DNA of 64,000 bases, taken from positions 795,886 to 859,885 of the forward strand of contig QKWP01000007.1 in NCBI GenBank assembly GCA_003550325.1. Direction: 5' to 3'. How positions within the stretch are numbered: position 1 is the stretch's first letter; every line of letters starts with the position of its first letter. Source of the stretch: Gigaspora rosea. Taxonomy: Eukaryota > Glomeromycota > Glomeromycetes > Diversisporales > Gigasporaceae. The notes beneath the pieces were generated by a model that was given only the letters and a program-made list of their open reading frames with translations, had not been told where the DNA came from and did not search any database. A program made the translations under genes and the position numbers. Shown piece after piece: positions 22,362 to 31,544 of the stretch.

Positions 22362-22779
22362 CGTATGTACATATGTAATAAACTTAAAATCTCAGATTAA
22401 AAAGACCCGAGTAGAGTCTTTGGGATATAGTTTATATGATTATAGATCTGATCTGTAGTCAATATGCTCACTGTATTTTGTATTCATTGTCGGATGAATA
22501 ATGTACCAGTTATTACTAGGGGGGTTTTTTAATAACCCGATTAATTTTAAGTGTAACACATGATAATGTGTCTTGTTATTTTAAATTAGATTTTTTAAAT
22601 TTTGTACCGGATAAGCTTATAAAATTACTGCTGCTTTCATAAATTCGGGTTGACAATAAATTGTTATCGATGTTAATCACATTTTGATTGACAAATGTCA
22701 CTTTATTAATTTGATCAAATTTTGATCATCATATGTGATAAAATCGAATTCATGACAATATTGAATGGAAACAAATCCG

Positions 22780-24160
22780 ATATAGCCCAATATCAAAGTT
22801 CGAGAAGGCCAATCACCTATATGGTTCGACTGAATTCACATATGTTGAAGGGGCTTTTTTTTTTTATAAAGCTTCGTTCCACAAAAGATCACATGAAAAG
22901 AAAAATAAAATACATACGTACACATTGAAACAACATCTCAGATTAGCGTTATACCTGATCTTTAATTGGATAGCAAATTTTTATAAAATTCGTTGAGGAA
23001 TTACATTTTAGATATAGATAGTTTATATCATACTCAGTGATGTGCCATTATATGATACCTGAAAAATTTTAGCACAGTACGTATAGTTCTTTTCCGGCTT
23101 CTGATTGGCTGGCAAAGTGATCGGCAAAAATTTTAGCATACAGTACGTACAGTACGGTATAGTACTGTACGCGGCACATCACTAAACATACCGTAAAATT
23201 CGGGCCAGGATTAGAAATAATGCCCAAGCGAGATTTTATGGTTGCATGATTTCAGATTTCAAAAAATCTCCCGCAAACCAAAATACGTATAAACAGTCCT
23301 TGGTAATTTACAACCTCATATTACTATTTTAGAAATATAAAAAATGTTATGATTTATCGAATAACAATAAATTTCAGGGTTTACAAAAAGTTATTTTTCA
23401 AAATATGAATTTAAAAGCATATTTGCTGTTGTAAACCGGTTTCCAGTTGTTCATTAGTTCCACGTGATATATTTACATGCATCTTATATTATTATTATTT
23501 AATATCTATACCTCCATTGTAATAATTTCTCCAGTATGTACAACCAAGACTTCTGTTTCGATAAACATTCATGGGAGTAGCGACCTTATTTCTCGATTCT
23601 CAAAATTTTATCTTTTGGTACATTTTAATATTTGTATCTCTTGTGTATGAATCAACTTCAATTAAATTAAAATTAAGTTAAATTCTAGTCTTAGTGTATG
23701 TAGTACATTACGTATTTGACTCAAAAATCTTGTAAATTGCACAAGTATATTTCGACAAAGAATATTTTCAAGCGGACAAATGGATATACCAAAATCCTTT
23801 GTTTTTTAAAAATTATTTATTAATACGTTGTTTTTTGCTATTGTTTAATGGCTCATCACACAAAGAACGACTATTAACATGCTATTCTGCAATACTGAAT
23901 TTAGTAATAAATATTCCGGGGTCAAATCGTTAAACAAAGAACTTCGTAAAAATTCTATATATAACAATTCTTCCTATTCATTAAATAATACGTAGGAATT
24001 TTATTCCTTATTAATCTTTATAAATCTAAAACTTCTTTCTAAATATGTCATTATTAAAAGATATTTAACCGGAGTATATGTGCTCAATAAAAGTGCCTAA
24101 TAAATATCTTACGGGACAATTGCCTAAATTAAGAAGCACTACGTTTCATAAGTATACACA
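22780..24160 (+). repeat. Segmental direct duplication, unit B
   Basis: Counterpart of 19560-20930. It carries a MITE (23035-23184) that unit A lacks, so that insertion came after the duplication. The best kept block, ACCGGAGTATATGTGCTCAA with AAAAGTGCCTAATAAATAT, lies at 24070-24115. Confidence 0.8.
23035..23184. mobile_element. hAT-type MITE in duplication unit B
   Basis: Ends CAGTGATGTGCC and, reversed, TAGTGATGTGCC are flanked by ATCATACT and AACATACC, a decayed 8-bp duplication (6 of 8 match). Unit A has an uninterrupted CTCATCCCCGTAAAAT at the matching place. Inner GTACAGTACGG units are partly palindromic. Confidence 0.85.
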
Positions 24161-24321
24161 AAGTAATTATCTTTCTTTATCCAATAATTTGAGTTTTAAA
24201 TTGTGTGCGGTCACCCCAACAAATTACGCCTATTTATTTGTGTGTGACGTTCATAAAAAGTCGGCATATATAATAAGTATTTATTAGGATAATTATTCCT
24301 AGCTAATAGGATAAGTTATTA

Positions 24322-24640
24322 CCGTATGTGTCCGAAATTAAGCTACCTTTTTTTGGCCAAAAAATTACACGAAAAATCGTAAAGTAGCTTATTTTCGAAA
24401 TATAGCATTTTTTGAAAAAATTGAAAAACGTACCAATAAAAAATTATCCAAATGACACCAATTTTCATTGTATGTGTATTTTGATGCGCTGAACAACTTT
24501 ACTTAATCGACTTTTTGAAGTTTACTTAGTAGAAAAAAAAGTTTTATATGTAGCAACTGCCAACGAATTTTTTAAGATTTTTTAAAAAAATCAGGGGGGT
24601 AGCTTATTTTAGGTAGTAGCTTATTTTCGGACATATACGG
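24322..24640. mobile_element. TA-flanked MITE with CCGTATRTGTCCG ends
   Basis: Left CCGTATGTGTCCGAAATTAA and right (reversed) CCGTATATGTCCGAAAATAA are flanked by TA at 24320-24321 and 24641-24642. GTAGCTTATTTTCG units recur inside. The core holds GCTGAACAACTTTACTTAAT at about 24489. Probably a non-autonomous Tc1/mariner-type element. Confidence 0.85.
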
Positions 24641-24889
24641 TATGTATGAACTCCATACGTACCTATGATATATCTACTCTAGGCCATATGTACTTATAAA
24701 GGTTTCGTGTAACTAGATTTAAGTACAATACTTTATTATTGTTGTTTCAATTAGAAAAAAAATATTGAGAGAATGCTTTCACCATTTGCGGGAAAACTCT
24801 TTTTCACGGTTCATGTGTCTTTGGCACGGATGTGTAACACGATTTTACTATTTTGACGATCATATCCAATTTTTGACGATCAATAAATT

Positions 24890-25110
24890 TTAAATGAACG
24901 ATGTGTCATCATCATAAATCTATAAATATGGAGTTCTTTTCAGTTCTTTCAGTTCTCAATCCTATTATTTTTTAATGATGAGGTTCTTGCCAAAAACTAA
25001 GGTAAAAAAAAAACACTGAACTAGTTAACGGCAAAATCCATATCAATTTTCAACGATGCTGTTCTTGGGGTCTTCCTTTCCATAAACATAGTCATGAACA
25101 GTATACCCTC
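24890..25110 (+). other. Promoter-like block with a tiny frame, no gene called
   Basis: CTATAAATATGG at about 24924 is followed 50 bp later by an ATGATGAGG frame that could end at a donor (AAGGTAAAA). No acceptor or downstream exon can be recognised, so this is recorded but not called as a gene. Confidence 0.25.
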
Positions 25111-25375
25111 CCAAATCCGTCGACAGCTTTTTGTACCGGTTATCAGCTAAGGAAGGTATTATCTAAGACATAACAGCTAAGGTATTCTCTTACAATTTTG
25201 TACTAATTTTGATCCTAATTCTACTTAACATAAAAAAATATTTCATCCTATATCTCCGTTTTATTACCCATACCCAATATCCAGCGGCTTAAATGAGAAA
25301 ATAATACAGTTTAGACTGTACACGAACGTTTACCGTTCTTTAAACAGTACGAAACTCTCTAGGGAGGGGCACTTG

Positions 25376-25500
25376 AAGAACAGTTAACCCAGTGATCGGC
25401 AATCAAATAATGACGTCTAGAATCATACATATTGGCCTAAACTATACACTCAAACTAACCCAAACTTTGGTCAAATGATCACTGGGTAACTCTTCTTCGG
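25376..25500. mobile_element. Probable MITE with CCCAGTGATC ends
   Basis: GAAGAACAGTTAACCCAGTG and, reversed, GAAGAGTTACCCAGTGATC flank about 90 bp of sequence. It lies about 240 bp upstream of the Zn2Cys6 gene at 25736. Target duplication is unclear. Confidence 0.55.
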
Positions 25501-25597
25501 TCCTATTTAGCCGCAGATGCATTGTAAATACAGTAGTATGAGCTCGACATTCTATAAAAACTAGTTTAGAACTTTATGTAACACAATCATGTATAAC

Positions 25598-25615
25598 CAA
25601 TTTCTCTATAAATAA
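25598..25615 (+). promoter_or_regulatory. TATA box of the Zn2Cys6 gene
   Basis: TTCTCTATAAATAAAAGAAC lies about 125 bp before the ATG at 25736, followed by an A run and TA repeats in the presumed leader. The paralogue at 60609 has a similar TATAAATATAAAAG about 125 bp upstream. Confidence 0.55.
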
Positions 25616-25735
25616 AAGAACTAGAGCAAGGTCTCGGTTGTAAAAAAAAAATATATATATATATTATTTCAGCCTATTATTAACATCTATTTATTATTAT
25701 TTATAATATTTACTCGCAAAATACTTTGGCTAATT

Positions 25736-26317
25736 ATGTCTTATTCAAATCAACGACGAAGAGGTCCTTACGCGACTAAAGCATGTACTAATTGTCGAAA
25801 AAAACACTTAAAGTGCTGCGAAGGAGTTATTTGCACAAATTGTGCATCACATAATCTTCAATGTATTTATGTTAAATCGAATAAAAAAAGAGGGCCGAGA
25901 ACAGTTAATAGATCAATTTACGTTTCTGAAAACAACTTCAATGATACCGCAAGTATCGAACAGAAACACACTTCAACTGAATATCAATTTAGCAGATTAA
26001 TTCCTTCTTACTTTATTGAAGAACCTCAACCAATCCAAAGCGATTTTTTTTCTCTCAACCAAGTAAATATTAATACCAATTACATAATGTCAAGCAACAA
26101 TTCAACTGAATATCAATTTAGCACATTCATTCCTTCTTACTTTATTGAAGAACCTCATCCCATCCAAAACGATTTTTTTCTCAAACAAGTAGACATTGAT
26201 ACAAATTACATAAACAACAATTCGTCCGTTAATTATAGCAATACATTTTCTTTACCCGATAATTATTTCCCTTCCTCTATTGCTTCTAATTTATATTATT
26301 CATTTGGATCCTTTTAG
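25736..26317 (+). CDS. Small Zn2Cys6 DNA-binding protein
   Basis: The 193-residue product begins with a basic stretch (NQRRRGP), then a complete fungal Zn2Cys6 cluster: C17, C20, C27, C33, C36, C43, with K-rich spacing, followed by KKRGPRTVNRS, which fits DNA-backbone contact. The rest is low-complexity, rich in Asn, Ser and Tyr. Residues about 80-122 and 123-163 are a tandem duplication of a 43-residue unit (STEYQFS..IPSYFIEEP). It has no room for the usual fungal transcription-factor middle domain. The start is the first ATG and matches the paralogue at 60609. An AATAAA lies about 90 bp after the stop. A role in transcription control is inferred from the family; target genes are unknown. 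Confidence 0.85.
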   Translation: MSYSNQRRRGPYATKACTNCRKKHLKCCEGVICTNCASHNLQCIYVKSNKKRGPRTVNRSIYVSENNFNDTASIEQKHTSTEYQFSRLIPSYFIEEPQPIQSDFFSLNQVNINTNYIMSSNNSTEYQFSTFIPSYFIEEPHPIQNDFFLKQVDIDTNYINNNSSVNYSNTFSLPDNYFPSSIASNLYYSFGSF

Positions 26318-26783
26318 GATTAAGCTATCAGTCAGTTATGTTCAGCATTATCTATATTTAATTTCTGATATGATCTCCCTTAAACTTTTTTTCTTTTTAA
26401 GAAATATCAATAAAAGGTTAAATTAGTGGATTATTATCTATTAATTAGTTGTAAAAGAAATAAATAAACTTCAAACACAGTTGAAACTGTCTAATTTTAT
26501 ATGTTTAATTGCATATACTCTCTAAATGTACAAAAAATTTTTGTTGTCAATTATTAGCACGAAAATAGTTCTTATGACTTAAATGCATATACTGTCTATA
26601 CGCATAAAAATGTCTTTGATGAATTACAGTTGTGTGAAGAAAGTACTAAAGGCTTCTGTGCATTACAAGCAAATTTTCCCATAAGTAAATTAAATTTTGG
26701 TTTATATCTCACACGAGAATATATCTCCCCAGCCAATAACGAGCCGCGACTTTTATGTAACGTAACATGAAAACATGATCAGG

Positions 26784-26916
26784 AGCCAGGTGCGTTAGAA
26801 CTATTTTTTTGATGCAATTAGAGATACTTTATTGATACAGTTAAGGTTAGCTGGTTTATAGATATCAAGAATATAATTATGCAATATGTAGATCAATATA
26901 TTAAACGCACCTGGCT
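26784..26916. repeat. Short inverted repeat AGCCAGGTGCGTT
   Basis: AGCCAGGTGCGTTAGAAC and, reversed, AGCCAGGTGCGTTTAA flank about 100 bp. It abuts the hAT MITE at 26923 directly. Probably a MITE, but no target duplication is evident. Confidence 0.5.
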
Positions 26917-26922
26917 TTAACG

Positions 26923-27158
26923 CAGTGTTGGGTTCGGACGTTGTCCCACGCACAGCCCCGGACGTCCCATGTCCTGGACAATGTCCCATATCCATGATAT
27001 ACAAGGGCTTATCAAACGATCTGATTGGCTAACAAAGCAGCGATGATTATACAGTAATTTTAATTGTACTGTACATACGTTAATATTTTGGTAGACATGT
27101 CCGGGACGTCCCGTTTTGGACTGTCCGTTGCCCCTGTTCCTGTCCCAGCACAACACTG
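26923..27158. mobile_element. hAT-type MITE, 236 bp, GC-rich ends
   Basis: Ends CAGTGTTGGGTTCGGACG and, reversed, CAGTGTTGTGCTGGGACA are flanked by CTTTAACG (26915-26922) and CTTTAATG (27159-27166), an 8-bp duplication with one change. The ends hold GGACGTCC and GTCCCGG runs, unlike the AT-rich surroundings. The antisense frames here are not genes. Confidence 0.88.
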
Positions 27159-27317
27159 CTTTAATGGACCCCATTTTGTCAAAATCGTTTCTCAAAAAAT
27201 CTCATAGGAAACCACTTTTTTTTAACAACAAAGTTCTCCTTGAATGATTTTGCTATTAAAAACACCCAATATCGCCTCTAACATAAATGAGCATAAAAAT
27301 TTTGGCCGTGAGAAATA

Positions 27318-28557
27318 CAGTAGCCAACAAAAGTAATGCCCGATCTGCAGATCAAAGCATGTGAGTAAAGACATGGTTGTGCTTACCCTTTTTTTGACGT
27401 TTCCCAAGGCAATTTTTTTTACTTTTTTCTTTGACTTCTGAATAAGCACCATGATAAAAAAAAAAAATCACCGTAAATCCAGTGTAAGGTGTTGCACACC
27501 TAATAGACTGCAAAAAGTAAGAAAATACCCCCTTATTTTATACCAAAAGTAACCACTTAGTAAACCACACAAGTACTGTGACACCCTACACCTTTAGTTA
27601 ATAGCTTCTTAAACTTTACAAATGAACTAAAAAAATCCAATTTTTACCATTGTTTAGACGTTCCTCAGTTCTCAAGATGCAAAAAAAAAGTTTATTATAA
27701 AAAAAGCAATGAAGGAATGACGCATGCCATTGCACGGCTCCAACTACGATCTGGGGCTTATACAGGTTTGTTGTTTATAGTTTAAGTCCTTTATTGTTTG
27801 TGATTTAAGTTTTTTGTGGCAATAAAAAGCTCATATTTTAGAAATTATAATATAAATTTAATATTAAAAATAAAAAGATAGAAATGTATATGAGTGAAAG
27901 TGTGGCTTTTTTTGACAAAACAAAAAAAGAAGCGAGCAAGTAAACCTGGAATATTAGAGTATAATATTACACAATAAAAAAAAAGAAAATAGATAGTTGG
28001 TGTTGAGTTTTAGGGGTAGATAGGCTTGGTAATGGCTTGAGGGTGGTTCCCAGGTATAATTAAAAGTTTGTTAATATTTAATTCGAATTTAAATAAAAAA
28101 ATAATAAAAATTTTTATATTAAGGTTCTTCAAGACTATATTTTTCTATTTTGTGTTTTATTTTTTTATTAGTCAAGTAAATATAATGTTTTATATGATAA
28201 TTATCATTTTTGTATTATTAGAAAAGCTACAAAATATGTTAAAATCAGAAAAATTGAATTATAAAATAAATAATGGAAGACCCCCGATCTAAACTTATTA
28301 AAAACAATTCAAAAGCATTAAAAAATAAAATCCAAAAGTTTAAAAGCCTTAAAAGGTGTAAATGATTTTAAACCCATTTTTAAAAAAAAATACAAAAACT
28401 TTAATACATTTGTTCTTTGGGTGGTTTTGGGCCCAATAAAGAATAAAATAATATTGAATATACACGTGCATTCAATATTGCATAATAAAAAAAATTTAAT
28501 GTATATGCGACCAAAATTTTATTAGCAAAAATCGGGTGTTACTTTTGTTGGCTACTG
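27318..28557. mobile_element. Decayed Tc1/mariner element, 1.24 kb
   Basis: Ends CAGTAGCCAACAAAAGTAAT and, reversed, CAGTAGCCAACAAAAGTAAC are flanked by TA (27316-27317 and 28558-28559). Length and TIR type match Tc1-like transposons. No full transposase remains. A short plus-strand stretch near 27716-27770 (MTHAIARLQLRSGAYTG) could be a remnant of its helix-turn-helix region. The frame at 27222-27452 (minus) crosses the element end and is not a gene. Confidence 0.88.
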
Positions 28558-28590
28558 TATCTATAATTTCTCTTTATTTAATAGCTATTA

Positions 28591-28770
28591 TAGTCAACTC
28601 TAGCTAAGTCAATTCATTAAGACTGAACCTTTAGCAACTTGCATTTAGAGAACAAGAAAAATTGTAATTATTGAGACAAAACATAAGCTAAACATATATT
28701 TGGGTTGAAGTTAAAGCTGCATTTAGAGAGAAGTTGCACTTAGAGGGGTTGCACTTAGAAAGAGTTACTA
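28591..28770. mobile_element. TA-flanked 180-bp MITE, pogo/Fot1-like
   Basis: Left TAGTCAACTCTAGCTAAGTC and right (reversed) TAGTAACTCTTTCTAAGTGC are flanked by TA. The ends resemble CAGTCRACTCTCTATA-type pogo termini such as those at 31119 and 40873. Confidence 0.65.
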
Positions 28771-28828
28771 TACTTAATTTTTTTACTATATAAAACACAT
28801 TCCATTTTTTTGAGTTATTATTATTAGA

Positions 28829-29184
28829 AAATTACTACGAATCACCACTGGTAATCATCACTGGTGATCTACAATGTATAAAACAAAATAAACAAAAAAA
28901 CTAAATAAAAATTAAATTGCTTTAATATTAGGATAAGAGTAAAGGTTAGAGATTAGAATAGGGCTTTGTATATAGTAAAATTTAGCAAGGAATTTTTTTT
29001 TGTATAAAAAAAATAGTTTTATAGGCAAAATTTTAGGTTAGAAGCAATATTAGGAATTTTTAAAAATTTTTTGTTTTTGTTATACAAAAATTAATATACA
29101 TATTACACCTGATCCTGAATTTTAATTGGTAAATTGAATATTGGTAATGATCACCGGTAGTGATAAATAGCAAACTTCGTAATT
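28829..29184. mobile_element. GGTGATCATCACCGG-family MITE, copy 2
   Basis: Ends ATTACTACGAATCACC...TCATCACTGGTGATC and, reversed, ACTACCGGTGATCATTACC. The core has GGGCTTTGTATATAGTAAAA and TTACACCTGATCCTGAATTT followed by ATTGG, as in the next copy. It is diverged from the copy at 15769. Confidence 0.7.
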
Positions 29185-29336
29185 ATAATATATTTAAAAA
29201 GAATATTTGAATTATTTTAATCAGTTAAATATTAAATAAATATTTTTAAAGTTACTAAGTTAAAAAAAATCAGAAATATGCTTTTTAAGAACTAAATTAA
29301 CTTATAAATATTAAAATTTTTATATAATAAAAAGAA

Positions 29337-29692
29337 AATAACTAATAATCACCTTAGGTAATTATTACCTGTGATCTACAATGCATAAAAAATTAACAAA
29401 ACAAACAACTTTTATTAAATAAAAATTAAATCTCTTTAATATTAGGATAAAGTTAAAGGTTAGAGATTAGAGTAGAGCTTTGTATATAGTAAAATTAAAA
29501 GGAATTTTTTTTGCATAAAAAAAATTAGTTTCATAGACAAAATTTTAGGTTAGAAGCAATTTTAGCAATTTTTTAAAAAATTTTTTGTTTTTGTTATACA
29601 AAATTAATCTACATGTTATACCTGATCCTGAATTTTAATTGGCAAATTAATTACAGGTGATAATCACCTGTGGTGCAAATTAGTAATTTCCT
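29337..29692. mobile_element. GGTGATCATCACCGG-family MITE, copy 3
   Basis: Ends AATAATCACCTTAGGTAATTATTACC-like and, reversed, CACCACAGGTGATTATCACC. The interior matches the copy at 28829 over most of its length, including ATTAGGATAAAGTTAAAGG and TTATACCTGATCCTGAATTT. The two copies lie about 500 bp apart in direct orientation. Confidence 0.7.
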
Positions 29693-29770
29693 AATAAAAA
29701 ACTTATTTTACAAAAATAATACTTTATATATAGTTAAAATTTATATAAATAAATTTTTTATAATTATTTA

Positions 29771-30145
29771 ATTACCAATTCAGATAAGATCGGCACTATA
29801 GCTATATTATTACCATATTTGGAATTGGGGATAAACAAATATATAAACAATATATTAGTAAATCTGTTTTAGGCCTAATAAAAAGTTTTTTTTGTACTAA
29901 ATAAATATTATTTTTTATATAAGTAAAGTTGTAGAGCAGGTTCTTGTGCATCCACTAGTAAAATTACATTAAAATCGGCCCAGTAGATAAGAAGATATGA
30001 GTAAAAACATCTTTAAAATTCTTTAAATCATATAAAAATTTTATATATACAGACCTGATCCAGATTTTGTACTACCTTGTTTATATATTTGTTTTGCCTA
30101 ATTCTAAATATAGAAATATTGCTGATCTTATCTGTATTGGCAATT
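29771..30145. mobile_element. MITE with long imperfect TIRs (CAGATAAGATCRGCA)
   Basis: Left ACCAATTCAGATAAGATCGG and right (reversed) GCCAATACAGATAAGATCAG start inverted repeats of about 70 bp that end in AAACAAATATATAAACAA. The core has GTTGTAGAGCAGG and CGGCCCAGTAGATAAGAAGA, distantly like the GGCCCAGTGGATGGCGAGA repeat at 35.6 kb. Confidence 0.75.
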
Positions 30146-30339
30146 AAAATATTTTGTTACTTTTTGTATATATAGGGGTCATTAAAGCTATATATCATAT
30201 AATATAGAGCCAATAGGATTGTTTATTTTGATTGACACAGATCAGCCTAAAGAAACAAAAATAGCAAAAAAAGCAAAAGCAAAAGTCACAAAAATCAAAA
30301 AACAATAGTTTAAACCTATCTTGGTATATTAATAAAAAA

Positions 30340-30590
30340 TGTCAGAAGAACAATTTTACTATAATACATGCTCTAACCCTAACTCCAAACTAACTTTTAT
30401 CCTAACTTTAATTAAAAAATCAAAATATATAACTAGATATGGCTTTAGATATTTTTTATATATAGTAAAAAGTTTGCTAAAATGCATTTATAGTGTTTTA
30501 CATCTTGTTATACAAACTATTAAAACAGCCAATTAAAATTTAAAATTAGGTGCAATATAAAATTTCATTTTTTTTGTTAATTTTTTAAAA
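30340..30590. other. Remnant MITE-like sequence
   Basis: TCTAACCCTAACTCC at about 30370, ACAGCCAATTAAAATT and GTTATACAAAC echo the cores of neighbouring MITEs. The 65-residue frame at 30339-30536 falls on this repeat and is not called. Confidence 0.4.
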
Positions 30591-30591
30591 A

Positions 30592-30878
30592 GGGTTTTAT
30601 AATTTATTGCACCTGCAATACATTGCACCCCTTCTATTAATTAAAACGTTTTCCTATGAAACCACCTTTGGAGTTCTAATAAAAAATACTCTGTAAAATT
30701 TTGGCATAAACTATACCCCTGCTCCATCCCAGGCCTTAACCCTAACTCTAATATTAATTAAATTTTATTTTTTGCTTTGATAAAAATTTGTTTAATTGGT
30801 TGTTATACAAAATCAATGATCCATATAGTTATAATAGGGGGTGCAATATATTGCACCGTGCAATAAATTATAAATCCC
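30592..30878. mobile_element. MITE with double-hairpin ends (TTATTGCAC / TATTGCACC)
   Basis: Left GGGTTTTATAATTTATTGCA and right (reversed) GGGATTTATAATTTATTGCA, then both have TGCAATRYATTGCACCCC. Each end can itself form a hairpin. The core carries CAGGCCTTAACCCTAACTCT. Confidence 0.8.
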
Positions 30879-31118
30879 ATAAAAATATTTATATTTTAAA
30901 ATTTTGCTTATAAAGCCCTCTTAGGGGCTTTAATAAAAAAATTTCTTGCTAAATTTTGTAGATACTAATGTTTAGATAAATTCAAGACCTTACCTAACTC
31001 TGAAGTAATTAAAATTTATTTTTTGTTTTATAAAAATTTATTTTTTTGTTTTTGTTATACAAATTTGCAAATCTAATTTATCTATATAGTAAATCACCCT
31101 ATAAATGCATTTAAAATA

Positions 31119-31290
31119 CAGTTTTCCTTCTCTATAATCACCTCCTATATAATCACAACTCCTATACAATTACATTAATTTTTGAGACAATTTATTAAAA
31201 AACTTATAAAAAAACTTCCATATAATTACACTTTTTTATAATTGCCAATTTTCTTGATACAAACTATATGATTATAGAGAAGAGAAACTG
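31119..31290. mobile_element. Pogo/Fot1-like MITE, 172 bp
   Basis: CAGTTTTCCTTCTCTATAAT and, reversed, CAGTTTCTCTTCTCTATAAT are flanked by TA (31117-31118 and 31291-31292). Several more CTATATAATCAC-type units lie inside. The CAGT start, TCTCTATAAT block and TA duplication fit pogo/Fot1-type Tc1/mariner elements. Confidence 0.9.
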
Positions 31291-31544
31291 TAATTGTATA
31301 GTAATTTATTTACTATATTTGGTTAATTAAATTAGCAATATAGTAATTTTTGTTTCTTTACTTTAATTATTTTTTTAGTAAATAACTATAATTAACTAGA
31401 GATAAATCATCCTTTATTGTTTTAAAATTAAAGTAAAATTTTGGAATAAAAGAGGTTTTATATAATATAATGTATATTAGATATAAGAACCTGATTCTAA
31501 TTTTAACTTTTATTAGATTTTTAGAGGTTTTGAGCACTTTACTT

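Noticed and set aside
27222-27452. 76-residue minus-strand frame
   Set aside because: It crosses the end of the Tc1/mariner element at 27318, so it cannot be one old gene.
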